Positions 47,573 through 59,939 of a DNA stretch of 64,000 bases are shown here, in pieces. Each line of letters starts with the position of its first letter. The first letter of the stretch is position 1. Position numbers and translations under genes: made by a program. Source of the DNA: Aquatica leii (taxonomy: Eukaryota > Arthropoda > Insecta > Coleoptera > Lampyridae); assembly GCA_035610365.1 (NCBI GenBank), contig CM069432.1, positions 73,288,520 through 73,352,519 of the forward strand, given 5' to 3'. A model generated the notes under the pieces. The model did not search any database. It was not told where the DNA came from and saw only the letters and a program-made list of their open reading frames with translations.

Positions 47573-49685
47573 TAGTTGGGACGGCGGATCTTTGCACCTG
47601 TATGTAAACGTGAACGACATACGACATTCATGATTTCATATTATAACAAGGATAGAGCCTATCAGGTGATTTCATTCCGTAAGATTCAATTAACGAAATA
47701 CGTTATTAGTGAAAGTTGAAGATGAAAAAGGATAAAATACCCGTTTGTCGATTACTTAACATGCATTTGTACTACACTAATCTGATTAGAGTAGTATAAG
47801 CACGTGCAAAGTTTAAAACATAAATGACATAGTAAATGACATTTGTGTATCATTTGTATTTTTGTGTTATTTTGTATCTTTGCTTGTAAAAATTGATTCT
47901 CGTTGTTCTCTATTACTTCAAGAAATATGTTCTTATCAGAACAACTGCATTCAATACTAGTTATTGTTACATCTGGTAAATACAATATCTTTAAATAACT
48001 TTTAGTTAATTTAGATTATGGTTTTAGGTTATACCTGGCAATCGATTGAATAGTCAATCCCGAGAGATGGTTATTCATCTTTTGGCGTATTTTCTAAAAG
48101 AAAAAGAAAATGGGGGGCCTTTAGAATCTGTTAATAGCGTTCAAGACGTAAGATTAAAACTATAATAAATTTTTTACGTTGTATTATTTACGCTTATTTG
48201 TTTTTAAAAAGTTGCAATAGCACTCAATATTTCTAAGCGAACTGTTTGTAGCATTAAACGTGAGAAAGTTAAAAATCCTGTTTTATCATCACCTGATAAA
48301 AAAACGACAGATATGCCTGAAATTTTAAAAATGAAAATTCGTAATTGTTTATACAACATGTACAAAGACAGTAATAATTATTAATTTTTAAGTTAAGTAT
48401 GTACTTAATTATAAATTTTATTGTAAAAAAAACAAGTAACTGTTAGTACATTAAACCTCAATTTGAAAAGCAACGAAATTGTTAATGTTAGTAACACTTT
48501 GCTGAAGGTTGTATTAAACGACCTAGGATTTAAATTTTAAAAAAATGATAATCGTCGAGTTCTTATGGAAAAGTTACGTATAGCTTGTATGCAGACACAG
48601 TTTCTGGGAAAGTATTCTGCAATAAAATACTGAAAGTGCCAAGTCAAGTTGTTTTCTTAGACGAAACCTGGATTTACTCAAAAGGTAGTAAAAAGAAATC
48701 TTGGCAGGATAATAGTACCAAAAGCGCTCGTAAACCTGAAAGATATGATGGCAAACGTTTTATTATTTTACATGCAAGACAAGCAATAGATTTGTTAAAG
48801 GAGCAAGTTTGTTATTTCATTCAAAATAAAATACCTTAGATTACCACGGTGAAATGAATCACGATATATTTATGACTTGGACGAAACGGAAGCTAATTCC
48901 CAATTTGAAAAAACCATCGTTAATTATAATGGATAATGCACTGTACTTCTAGAAAAACAACCTACTAGTTGATGGAACTATCACAATATCAACTATAATG
49001 AAAATTTGTGTAAAGCTGAATTACTGCAAATTGCAAAATTAAACAAAAAAGATAAAGTGTTTGTTATTGATGAATTGCTTCGAAAAAATGGTCATGAAGT
49101 ATTAAAGCTACCACCTTATCATTGTGAGTTCAATGCAATCGAATTGATCTGGGCTGAAGCTAAATCTTATTATAATCAACACAATGGGAGAGATGGTTTT
49201 AGTGACGAAAGTGTATGAAATCTGTGGGAGGAAGCTTTAGCAAATTCTAACGATTCGTAGAAAAAGTGCATTTAGCACACAGAAATGGCAATTGAAGAGT
49301 GGCATAACCGTGAAAGAACTCTTACCGATCTTGAGATTGAACCTATAATTATTAATTTTAATAATGATAGTCCTGATTCTGAATCAGAGTAATGAACATT
49401 AAAACATTTATGTTTTTCATATCTGTTTACATATTTAATAAATTTTTATTGTTTTTATTTTTTGCATAATTTTAATATTTAGTACTTTCATAAAATTAGT
49501 GTGCAAGTGTGAGAAATTTTTTATTTATCCTGCCGAATTTTCTATATAACCTCAAATTTTTTTGACATTAAAAATGACAAATATACTTGCAAGTAAGTGC
49601 TAATTTGACTTTTAAATCTTAATTCATGCTTAATTCACACGAATGTTGTGGCGCCCATAATTGTAAAGATCCACCGTCCCAACTG
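47573..49685 (+). mobile_element. IS630-Tc1-mariner superfamily element, family II, complete ends (2.11 kb)
   Basis: TA flanks at 47571-47572 and 49686-49687 bound terminal inverted repeats TAGTTGGGACGGCGGATCTT and, in complement at the right, CAGTTGGGACGGTGGATCTT; about 22 of the first 25 bases agree. The termini differ entirely from family I. The transposase gene inside is decayed. The left 400 bp and right 300 bp are noncoding. Confidence 0.85.
48040..49390 (+). pseudogene. Family II DDE_3 transposase, decayed
   Basis: Exon-like pieces in order: SREMVIHLLAYFLKEKENGG (about 48060-48120), HTH piece VAIALNISKRTVCSIKREKV (about 48212-48272), VTVSTLNLNLKSNEIVNVSN and LLKVVLNDLGFKF (about 48437-48538), first catalytic Asp in VVFLDETWIYSKGSKKKSW (48650-48705), KRFIILHAR (48752-48780), second Asp in SLIIMDNALYF (about 48919-48950), and third-acid block VLKLPPYHCEFNAIELIWAE (49099-49158), where the Glu is intact. 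Frameshifts and stops occur throughout. Its organisation parallels family I, including a long spacer before the last Glu, so both belong to one lineage with different termini. Confidence 0.8.
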
Positions 49686-49689
49686 TATA

Positions 49690-50765
49690 TTTCAATGTTT
49701 TAATAGGCAATCCTTCTTAAGCGATACGCTATCTGGTGGCGTTTTTGATAAACAGAAATAAAGGTATACAAACACAACCTCATTTTAAATTTTAATAAAA
49801 ACTTCTTTGCAACGGTTTTTAATTACAGCTTCCATAGAAGATAAATAATAACTGCGTCGTTGTCATCGATTGACTGACATTATTTAACATTAAATTACAT
49901 TTTACGTCTTAGTAATTCAATTTTTGTAAAATTTGAAGTTGCTACAACATGACGTTGAATACTGCAATAATCGTTTACTTACTGTTGTGTTACAGCGAGA
50001 AGTGAGAATAATCAGTTGATTGCACATTTGCACTAGAGCATGTACATTTTAAAGCAGTTTACGGTAACTAATCCAAATGATTTATATTGCTCCAGAAACA
50101 AACAGCATCCGACGAGAAAAAACCTAAATACGTTTTATTTAATATAATAATCATAATATTCAATTGTAATGCTTGACTGTGACGATATATGGGTAATATT
50201 ATATAAACCTATATTGCAATTAATACAACAGAATCATACTTAAATAACTTAACCGGTAAATTTTACTTACACATTACCCATTTTAATTAAACTTATTAAT
50301 CTTAATTCTAGAAAACTTAACATTAAAGAGGATAGAAATACTTTTAATTCAACTTTATAACCACATATAAAAACCAAAAAACTACAAAAACTTGAAACTG
50401 TATCCCATTAAATCAGGTTTCTATTTAGACCACAGTGGCGCTGCGATCTTAATCGAGATTACCTATAGATGTTTGTGTGTCTAAAGTGAATTGAGTTTTT
50501 AGACTCACATAATGAACAAATTGTAAAAAGAACGCGCGAGTAAAAATTGTTAACATCTATAGTAGTAGAGTTTTTGATGGCGTAGTTTACTTTAGTGCAT
50601 AACGAGTTTAAAGGGTTTTTCTGTAGAGGTTTGTAGCAATCTTCCGAGAGTAAAATCGTGATTTTGTAGTTGTAATCTTGTTAGTTCATAACGAATGTAG
50701 GGTTTTCTTTGTTTGCTCTCAATACTAAAATGTATTTGTTGTCTTTGTGCTAATGATATAAATAT
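49690..50765. other. Noncoding DNA
   Basis: Nothing recognised; composition is slightly mixed, with short GC-richer words near 49730 and 50430-50470 but no ORF or repeat signature. Confidence 0.4.
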
Positions 50766-50769
50766 CGTC

Positions 50770-50947
50770 ATTTACACTGCAATGCTGCAATGTCTTGCAA
50801 AACGTTTGTTTGGGTTTACGAACGACAATACGGCAAAAGCCAAGTTCTACTTCTTGTTTTGGCTCTCAAAGAAAGACTAGGACCAAACCTAAAGAGTCTG
50901 GGTGGTTAACTACGACGCGGTCTAAGCCGAAAGTCGCTTATAATCAT
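50770..50947 (+). mobile_element. Family H1 short element, copy 2
   Basis: Similar to 13008-13197 over its length (CTGCAATG, GTTTGGGTTTACGAACGAC, ACTACGACGCGGTCTAAGCC, ending CTTATAATCAT). The hammerhead-like core is damaged here (CTGCAATGC in place of CTGAAGATGC; GCAAAACG in place of GCGAAACG). No matching TSD was found. Confidence 0.65.
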
Positions 50948-50949
50948 AT

Positions 50950-51680
50950 TTTATTCAAGTTATTATTATTACTGGATTCTCGGTGACGACGAACAATTAG
51001 ATTATTTATAAAGGTTATGATGAAAATTTTTTATAATTTTGTTACATTAATTACTGAAATTTTACTACGTTAGCAATCTGACTTTGGCAATTTCTTTTGC
51101 TATACTTACAAAAATTACATGTTTACAAAATATATATAATATATAAAAATTTTTAAAAAAATTTGCTGCAAATAAAAAAAAGAAACGTTCAAAAAAACAA
51201 TTTTAGTAAAGTAAAGAGCATAAAGCACAAGCTACAAGGACTATGTCTGATTATGAAGACCACAGTTAGTCTAACCGTCAGAGACCTGATATAATTAAAA
51301 CGTTGCACACCAAAAACTTATTAAAAGTGTATTCAAAAATAGGGGATTTAAAAAAAGAATGTTTCTAATATGCTTTAGAATTAATAATATAATATAATAC
51401 AAATAAAAATAAACTATAAAATAATAATATTATTGCCAACGTATTTTTCATAATAAAAAAATTATTTTTTTTGTACAAAAATGCATCAAATCATTTTTTT
51501 GCTAATTTACAAAATTACAATTTTTTGTATTTATAAGTATTTGTATTGTAAATTAACAATGTTAATGTGTTTTGTAACTAGTAATCAAAATTTGAAAAGA
51601 AACTATTTTGTTTTTGTATAAATTTGTTGACAATTTTATTATATTACCATATTTAGATAACATAATTTAAAGTTTAAGTT
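50950..51680. other. AT-rich noncoding DNA
   Basis: No coding signature. Strongly A/T-biased runs only. Confidence 0.4.
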
Positions 51681-51683
51681 TAA

Positions 51684-52000
51684 AGATTCATAAGAAACCA
51701 TTTTAATGCACCCGACCAAAGTTTAGCAAACTAACTTTCTAATAGTCGAGTGCGCCAAAATGTCTTATGAAACGTGTACTTTACACTATTTTGAAAATTA
51801 TAAATATGTAAAAATCAATTTACATTACATATTTGTTTTTATTTTATTGATTAGGATTTTTTTTTTAAATAATAAGTTGGCAACATTTTAAATTTGACAT
51901 GTTAAAAATTGTATTTAGTTTAAAGCCATAACTTAAAAATTGTTTTGTTAAAATTTATAGTTTTATTTTAAACCTTTTTTAGCAATAACGTTTCATGAAA
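51684..52000 (+). mobile_element. Palindrome-headed element, family C copy 2 (diverged)
   Basis: Palindromic head at about 51688-51775: CATAAGA...ATTTTAATGCACCCGAC opposed to GTCGAGTGCGCCAAAATGTC followed by TTATG. The region just right of it (GTGTACTTTACACTATTTTG) parallels GTGTGCTTTATACTATTTTC in copy C1, and the body contains AGTTGGCAACATTTTAAATT then TGACATG, like C1. The tip is less GC-rich than in C1. The right end is not defined. Confidence 0.55.
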
Positions 52001-52004
52001 ATAT

Positions 52005-54455
52005 TTTTTTGATTTAAAGGTGTATTTTGTAATCATAATTTTTTTGCAATAAAAAAATTGGTTATACTTAATATTTAATTATTATTATTTTGCATTTTAG
52101 TTTATCTTCGTTCTTGTTTGTAAACAAATAAATAAAGATACAGTAATTAAAGCTATATTAGTATTTATCTAAGCAGGGACTTTATATTTGTTTAATAATT
52201 AGGCAAAGACATATTTTCTTTTCTTGGAATTTAGGTTATAAAGACAGTTATGTTCGTGACCAACTATTTATAAAATATTAATTATTTTATTAAATTTAAT
52301 CACTTACATCAAAACTTCAGTTTTATTGACCTAAACCTATACAGTTATTTTATACAATATATAGATAGATTAAAAAAAGTATTATAATAGTAAATAATTA
52401 ACATAAATTACAATATTTACAAGTCTTGAGTAACAAAGTCACAATACAATTTTTTTTTAACATTCTAATAACAAAGATATATCAAATCATTATTATAATT
52501 AATGTAAAATTAGTATCTACTTATTCAACAAATATAATATTTTACGTGTCAATAAATTTGTTTGTATTATTTACAGATCTAAATAATAAAATACTGTAAA
52601 ATAGCATCCACTAAATAAAAAAAACTAGGGAATATTAACCAAATCTATATTTTTATATCGTTTCGTTTTTGTAAGAAATTTTTATGTTTTCATTTCTTTT
52701 TTTTAGATTTTTCTAAATATTTAAGCAAAAACGAAGTTGTTTTTATTGATTTTCAATTTGCTTAAATAGTACTCAATTATTTTTTTTAGTTATTAAAGTT
52801 ATTACTTCTATATTTATAAGCAATTATAACTCAATCAGAATTTTATTGATCGACAAATTATTTTACGAACTATTAAGTAAATATAAAAATTAAGTTTATT
52901 TTTTTGATAGATTAAATGCGTGTAAATTTTAACAAAAACATCTAGTTCATATTGTCTTTTTGTTTTATAATTTTATTATTTATGTCTAAATTAGTTTGAA
53001 CTAAATCGTGTCAGCGACACGAAACGATATAAATTAAAGAAAAGCTTTAGAAAATAAAAAAAACGTTTATTTGATAATTTAAAATAAAAAACAATGTTTT
53101 TTTATTCGAATTAATAAAACACTGAAACAAAATTTAACAAGATAAAAAATATTGTTTTTCAAAGATAAAGTTTTTAAAAATAGGTTAATGAAGAATTAAC
53201 TTACCTCATAAATATTATGAATGTAAAAATTTTATAATTAATTACAAATTAAATAAATTTTATTTTTAAAAATAAAACATCGAAAATGTTTAAATTTATT
53301 TGCAAAATTGGTAGTAAAAATTGTTTAGAAAATTATATAGGTCAAACAAATGTCTACTTAAATGAATTACACAACATAGCCCAATACAACTATTTCTAAC
53401 TAAACAATTAATCATACTTTTAGTTTTAATATTTGTTTAATCAGCATTTAAATAATTGTCTAATTGACATTGTATTGTCTAGTTTTAATACTGCTAATAT
53501 TTTAACTTATACTTCAAATTGTTAAAATTTTAATTGAAGCGTGTAAATTCTATTTATTTGTAATTAATTATAAAATTTTATAAAGAGAGTATATTCTTTT
53601 AATAACTAAAGTTTTAAAAAAAAACGCTTTTGCATTATCACAGAAATATTTTTTACTTGTTATTGTGTACCTGAACCACATCTGCAAAAATATCAGTTCT
53701 ATATTTTCTAGTTTGTACGTTGTATTGTATAAAACTGTTAATAAAAATATAAAAACGTTTGTGTTCTGTGTTGAAATTATTAATAATAATAGCTATAGAC
53801 TATTTTACTTAAATTTATCAAAAGTTAGACCTCAAAAGAAAAATCTTTACTGTTTGAGCTAGATTACAAAAGCAATCAACAAAAGTTATATTATTTTCAT
53901 TTTAACTAAAAATCTTATCTTGTTTTAAATTTATTTTGTAACAAAAACAGTAAGTAATGTACATCTTATAGATATATAATTTTAAAGCAAAATTTGTAAA
54001 TGTTTAAAAGCTGACAAATATTTGCTTAAGCAGAACAGTATTAATTGCTTATAAAACTTAAAATAATTCAATTAGTATTTTGTTTAATATAATGTTTTAT
54101 TAAACTTTTTGCAAAACAAATGTACAAATAACATTTTTGTACCTATACAAACAATTCGTCAGTGCAATTTAAGTTGCCTAGATTAGTTTATACATACATC
54201 AGAATATTCTACAAAAGGAATAGATGGTTTTTTGTTTTATTAAAATGTACTTATGATATATTAAATGCAGAAAAATGTTTTTATAGATTTTTGGATAGTT
54301 AGAAACAAATTACAATTTTACAGTTCCCGTTTACTTATTTTTTGACTAAGTATCGTTATGGAATATTTCACATATTCAATTTTTAACAATTTTTTTATTA
54401 TTATTAAATTTCACTAATTAACATTAAATAGTAAAATGTATGATTGTAAAAAAAA
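52005..54455. other. Extremely AT-rich noncoding DNA
   Basis: No ORF with a recognisable signature; poly-A and poly-T runs dominate. A 65-codon frame at 53665-53862 has low-complexity composition and no domain. Confidence 0.45.
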
Positions 54456-54463
54456 ACTTTTTT

Positions 54464-54919
54464 GTGTTGCCAACATCGCAAACGTCAATATTCGTTCGTT
54501 AGTGTAGTTACGTAATGAACGAAAAAAGCTCTAGGGCGGCAAAATGAAAACTAGAAATCCACATAAAAGTAAGTGTTTAAAGTCAATTAATATATTAGAA
54601 CGAGTATGCGACAGGTGGAAAAATCATTTTAAAAATCTTGAAATTCAGTTAGAATTGAAGAAAAACGATGTTAAAGTTAATGTCAAATTTGACAGATTTA
54701 GTAATAAATGTAGTACCAACATTATATTTCTGTTAATTTTTTTTTATTTTTTCAAAAAAAATGTAATTTTATAAAAGGCAACACAAAAAATAATGTACAT
54801 TACTCTCGTCGAAAGAATCATAGCATAACTCACTCACATGCAACGCTCGGCCATGCGGCCTCGCGTCGCATTAACGTTCGTTATGCTATTTCTTACTTTC
54901 GACTCTTGTTACGTAAACT
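54464..54919 (+). mobile_element. Palindrome-headed element, family B copy 3
   Basis: Opposite orientation to copies 1 and 2. It begins GTGTTGCCAACATCGCAAAC and ends with the palindromic head (about 54795-54912: GAAAGAATCATAGCATAAC / GTTATGCTATTTCTTACTTT, then CGACTCTTGTTACGTAAAC) around CGGCCATGCGGCCTCGCG. The 76-codon frame at 54544-54774 (MKTRNPHKSKCLKSINILER then VCDRWKNHFKNLEIQLELKK) is the best-preserved copy of the family's peptide. AAAGTAAGT within it could also act as a splice donor. Unknown function. Confidence 0.75.
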
Positions 54920-54924
54920 ACTAT

Positions 54925-55465
54925 TAAATTAGTTTCCTTTAATTTATGGAATAGTTCTAACTTTTTAACGTTTCTTCGAACGATTTAAATAAAGTCTAAA
55001 ATTTAATGAGTTGAGGAATTTTTGGATATTTTTTATTTTAAACGATAGTGTTTTGGTGTAATACGCTTGTTACAAGTGGTAATAGCGTAAAGTTAAATAA
55101 GCTAATTTGATTATTTTTATTATTTTGTAAAGATAACTAAATATTTATAACTAGATACGTCTTGTTTAACTTCAACGTAATTTAATTAGCTGTTTAGTTC
55201 AAGGAGGGGCATAAAAGCTACTGTTTTTCTTTGTATCGACGTTTTGTGCATTCGATAATAAATAAATTAAGCCACTATGATTTATTTCAGTAAATACAAT
55301 ACAAATAACCAAAATACATTTACATAAGAATGTAACACATTATAGATGCAACAGAAACAAAACAAAGAACTTCAGGTATATTTGAACAATTTACTCCAAA
55401 GATTCACAAACAAGCAATCTTACAAAATAATAACACACAATAATTTAAAAAAATCAGTCAATAAA
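54925..55465. other. Noncoding DNA
   Basis: A GGGGCATAAAAGC promoter-like motif at about 55206 followed by AATAAATAAATTAAG at 55258 is the only feature. These could be remnants of an LTR, without further support. Confidence 0.3.
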
Positions 55466-55470
55466 AATAA

Positions 55471-55740
55471 TCTATATATATAAAACAAAGTCGGGTTAGT
55501 TACTGAAGAACGGCTGGATCGATTTTTATGGTCTTTTTTTTGTCGAATTTGTCTTTGATCGTAATGGCAGAGTAACTATTAAAACATCAAAAAAATCTCG
55601 AGAACGGATTGACTGATTTTGATGATTTTTTTTAGTTGGTCTTGGTTGCGCATTAGAAAAAAAGGAAAAAAATCAAATCACAAAAAAATTAACCTTTGAT
55701 ACATATTATTTTTCTATAACGTATCGGTTTAGAATTTAAT
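55471..55740 (+). mobile_element. Helitron 5' terminus fragment
   Basis: After an A at 55470 the sequence TCTATATATATAAAACAAAG, followed by GAACGGCTGGATCGATTTTT and GAGAACGGATTGACTGATTT with DTTTTGATGATTTTTT-like continuation, matches the characteristic 5' end of animal Helitrons (rolling-circle elements starting TC and inserted between A and T). No Rep/helicase coding sequence and no CTRR 3' hairpin were found nearby, so this is a non-autonomous or truncated copy. Confidence 0.6.
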
Positions 55741-55744
55741 TAAA

Positions 55745-56435
55745 AGATCTGTGATGCATCACTCGTTATGAATATTAATTATGCAGTCAAATAAATAAGA
55801 CGAAATAGTACCTACTTGACTAAAAAAACTAAATACTAAATAACTACAAAAATACATATCCGTAACAAGAAAGAAATAAAATCAAGTACTAATCTTTAAA
55901 ACGAACGCACTTACTATATAAATTTAAAATCGCGAAAACTTATCTACCTCCTTACAATCTGAGTAAAACTAGTACATTAAAGAAAATTCACGTTTAATAA
56001 AAAATTACACAAACATTAAACAAACAAACGAGGATATAATAACAATTTTACAGTCAAATAAACACAGAATGGACAGAACCAAAAATTATAATTATTACTG
56101 CATCAACTTATTTTGCTCGAGTCTAATAAAACCTGTTCCGTTAGCAAAGCACCATTATCACTTTCAGATACAGTTGGTACGTGCTGTTTACTATTAAAAT
56201 AACTTGACCTGTGTCACACGCGACTTGTATTCGGGTTCAATCCGGGACGCATTTAAAAATTGACGTTAGATTTTCTCAAAAACCATCAAGAAGAGACCAA
56301 ATGTCTATAATAAAAATATGCTCTAAATTATTACAGCTACTTCCCGTTAAGAGATTACGCGTTATATCAGTTACAACCTGTATATTACATTTTTCTGATT
56401 TTAAAATGTTTTATTACACAAATTTGCATAGTTTT
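55745..56435. other. AT-rich noncoding DNA
   Basis: No signature recognised. A 76-codon frame at 56211-56441 has no domain and runs into a repeat. Confidence 0.4.
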
Positions 56436-56441
56436 TTTTAA

Positions 56442-56629
56442 GATTATAAGCGACTTTCGGATTAGACCGCGTCGTAGTTAAACACCCAGACTTAGGCTTG
56501 GTCCTAGTCTCTTCTTGAGAGCCAAAACAAGAAGTAGAAGTAACCTTTGCCGTATTGCCGTTCGTGAACCCAAACAAACTGACGTTTCGCAAGACATTGC
56601 AGCTTGCACCTTCAGAGTGGTAAATGTCA
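56442..56629 (-). mobile_element. Family H1 short element, copy 3
   Basis: Inverted copy of the 13008-13197 element: GATTATAAGCGACTTTCGGA, GACCGCGTCGTAGTTAAACA, then GACGTTTCGCAAGACATTGC and AGTGGTAAATGTC. On the minus strand the hammerhead-like core reads CTGAAGG, GCAAG stem CTTGC, GAAACGTC; one core base differs from copy 1. No TSD is recognisable. Confidence 0.7.
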
Positions 56630-57908
56630 CTGAAGGAAAAAGTGTAAATAACAATATTTATACCAATAGCGATTAGCGTGATTAACGGACCTCATCTTAT
56701 ATATCTTATAATCATAAACATAACAACCGCGAAAGCTTAATATTTTATAGTTTTTTTAACTTACTAGATAAATACTTCTTTAAATTATTGCTGTTTTCCA
56801 TACATTTGTTTTACAATTTATTAAATTATTTGCACTTTTTTTATGTAAAAAACACATATAATAATTGCTACTAATATATATTTTAAAACAAAGCAAAACA
56901 ATGATAATATGTAATATTATAGCACATGTCAACTACACGGAGAGAAATGTTTTCAGATATCATTCGTAAGACGCACAACTTATGCGTAATTTAAGCATAA
57001 AAAACAACTACTACTAGCTATTCATAAATTTATAAACCATCGGTATAATTTGTGAATAGTCATGTTAGCATCGATGATGATTATAATTCATAAGTTAGGA
57101 AGTAAACGATTTCGTTATATATGCGTAATAATCATATCTTTATGAATAATACTCACAAATAATGATCATATTAAGAATAAAATTTTAACCAGGCAATCGT
57201 AATATGTGATTTAAGTCACATCTATTATGATTATAATTCACATCCAGTAACGAAGTATTTTCATTATGTATGCTTAATAATCACATTTTTTTATGATTAA
57301 TATTCATAAACTCTAATTAAATAAAGAATAACTTTTTAAGCAGCCAATCATAATATGTGATAAATAAAGTATTGTTTATTAAATGATATTCAGAATAGTG
57401 GTATTAACAATTATAAATATTAATCATAATTTCGGAGTTAATTTTACTCATTCTTATACGAAATAATCACAAGATGTTTCTCATATATATTTTATAAATT
57501 AGTAAAACATATATTTCGAGTTTCAAAAAATGTTTATTTTTTTTACGATGATTACACAACTTTAATGCAGCTATAAGTACACCACCATACTTTTACAACT
57601 AAATAATTTAAATAGAACACATAACACAAGAACTAATACATAACTAGTAACACATAATATCATTATATAATAATACAGATTATTATAAAAAATAAAACAT
57701 TATTCAAATAAATAAAACGTAAATAATATAAACAAAACTGAAACAGAACTTGAGCAACAATTTAAAAAAATAATTTTACAAGTTGCTAACCACAAACCTT
57801 TTCTTCTATTGCAGTCAACATAATTTAACAAAAACGATTTTTAATATTGAAGTTGAAGAACAATAATACAAATAATTTTTGTAATAGGTTTACTTATCAT
57901 ATAGGCAG

Positions 57909-58529
57909 CAACGTTTATCAATACTAAGATAAGAACGTCTTCCGGGTTTGGACCGTGTCAATGTTGTAACCGAAGTTGCCAACGTTTCGCCCACTTTCGT
58001 AAGGGTCTTCATCAGGGTGTGAGAGAAATCGAAGAACTCAAACAAGCAACCAAAATCTAACTAAAAGTTAGGTAATCAACTTGCGAACCAAGCTGGATTC
58101 TAAGCTCAGAAAAAGTAAGAAAGAAAACGATAAACTTGGAAAAGCAAACGAAAATCTAACAAAGAACCACTACAGAGTTAGGATTCTAGAATCTGGCTTG
58201 GTTCACAAGTTGATTACCTAACTCTGTAGTGGTTCTTTGTTAGATTTTCGTTTGCTTTTTCGAGTTTATCGTTTTCTTTCTTACCTTTTCTTAGTTTAGA
58301 ATCTGGCTTAGTTCACAAGTTGATTACCTAACTTTTGAGAAGTGTTTAGTTAGATTTCGGTTGCTTCTTTGAGTTCTTCGATTTCTCTGACGCCCTGATG
58401 AAGCCCTTTACGAAAGTGGGCGAAACGTTGGCAACTTCGGTTACAACATTGACACGGTCCAAACCCGGAAGACGTTCTTATCTTAGTATAGACTCCGGCC
58501 GTGGAAGCCGCTATTACAACGTTTATCAA
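57909..58529. mobile_element. Foldback Penelope-like element with 13-bp TSD and two hammerhead-like cores (family H2)
   Basis: Element 57922-58516 is flanked by perfect direct repeats CAACGTTTATCAA (57909-57921 and 58517-58529). It is an almost complete inverted repeat: arms about 57923-58182 and 58217-58490, loop 58183-58216. Each arm tip contains CTGATGAAG, a CCC...GGG stem and CGAAACGTTGGCAACTTCGG (right arm core 58395-58426; left arm core 58015-57984 in complement), the layout of a hammerhead ribozyme. Only the right end carries the extra tail GACTCCGGCCGTGGAAGCCG. Variable long TSDs and hammerheads are known for Penelope-like retroelements. No protein is encoded. Confidence 0.75.
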
Positions 58530-58589
58530 ATCCATTATTTTAAAGTAGGCATCAAAAGTTTATAGAAAATTATAGTATAAATGCGTAAT

Positions 58590-58757
58590 ATTATCCGTTA
58601 CCAAAGCAAACTAGATTATCGTCATCCTTACTACACATATCTGCCACTGTTCTCACTTCAGAACTAAAAAACTTCAGTGTATCTCCAATGCTAACTTTCC
58701 ATACCTTATTTTCTATTTTCTTACGGCCTTTAGGTTTTACAACTCTGCAATACTTTA
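58590..58757 (-). pseudogene. Exon-like frame inside the 3.0-kb TIR element
   Basis: After an acceptor-like TTGCAG the minus strand is open for about 50 codons: VVKPKGRKKIENKVWKVSIG, then DTLKFFSSEVRTVADMCSKD. The KGRKK...W+VS start resembles the opening of insect transposon-borne proteins of unknown function. It may be a remnant exon of the host element's own gene or a captured exon. No other exon was recognised. Confidence 0.3.
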
Positions 58758-59939
58758 GTTAAATTATAGCGACGCAAATCTAGAAATAAGAAGTATGTGT
58801 ATTAGAAAATGTAAATAAACAGAAAGTGATCAAAAGTGTTTCAACTTTCAATTTAATCTAATTTGTAGCTTTAATATTAATCAAAATAGCAATAATAAAC
58901 AGATAACTTTGAACATCTTGTATATCTAATTCTAATTCAAGTTAAAGTGATGGTGAATTTCGTTACTTTTGAGTAATCGTTACTATTCCTTACTTATACT
59001 GTTTGTATTCGTTACTTTAACTCGTTACTTTGATTACTTTGGATACTATGACTACTTTGACAACTGTATGTTTTTGTGGTGCTAAATACGGGTACCGGAA
59101 TATAATTCCTTGAATCGTTTCGCGATAGGGATTTGATTACCTTAGACGTATGTGCATAAACGACTAGAACGTGTTGTAAAATTCTAATTTATGTAAACAT
59201 TTTTGACAGTAGCTGATATCGGAGAAAGTTATCATTTTAAATACAAAACAGAACATATGTACCTACTTTGGATTGTTAGTATCTATTAACGTTTTTAATA
59301 TTAATTTTAAGAAATGGAAATACGCACAATACATAATGTAAAATTGAGATAAACGGCAAATTAATTTGATACACCTCATAAAAATACATACTTTATAGTG
59401 TAATATATTGTCGTTACCTACTAGTTTACGCAAGAATTATAAATTTGTATGTGAATGTGTTATAAGTACTAATATTTGTATCTTATGTATATTCGTAGAA
59501 AATAATTAATATACAAACATTAGAACTCAAAAAACAGAAATATATGACAATTTTATTACATTTTGCTTACCTTTTTATCAGTTGATAAAATCACTTCTTT
59601 AGTTGATGCAATGCACACACTATCTGCGTGTGAAACGTTCTGCTGGTTTTACTGATGTATCATAATATAAGAAGGTTTGCTCATAACTTAAGATAAAATT
59701 ATAACTATATATAGTGATAACTAGTAAAATATGAAAACAATTCATAACTTTATTACATTTATAAACCATATTCATAATACATGAATACACATAACTCATA
59801 CAAATTGCACTCTTAGGAATGTTGTATGCGTATTACGCATAACATCATAATATAATTCATATTTTATAAATTTTATTAAATGTGTAATTTATGAACATAC
59901 TATTCATAACTAGTGATTGCAGATTTCTCTCCGTGTATA

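Larger units (their letters stand above)
56936..59935. mobile_element. 3.0-kb TIR element with CACGGAGAG termini
   Basis: CACGGAGAGAAAT at 56936 and ATTTCTCTCCGTG ending 59935 are perfect 13-bp inverted termini, with TA on both outer sides (56934-56935 and 59936-59937). Terminal few hundred bases on both sides are packed with ATTCATAA/TTATGAAT and ATTATGATTATAATTCAT-like words in both orientations. The core holds a younger 595-bp foldback insertion and one exon-like minus-strand frame. The superfamily is unassigned; no transposase was recognised. Confidence 0.65.
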
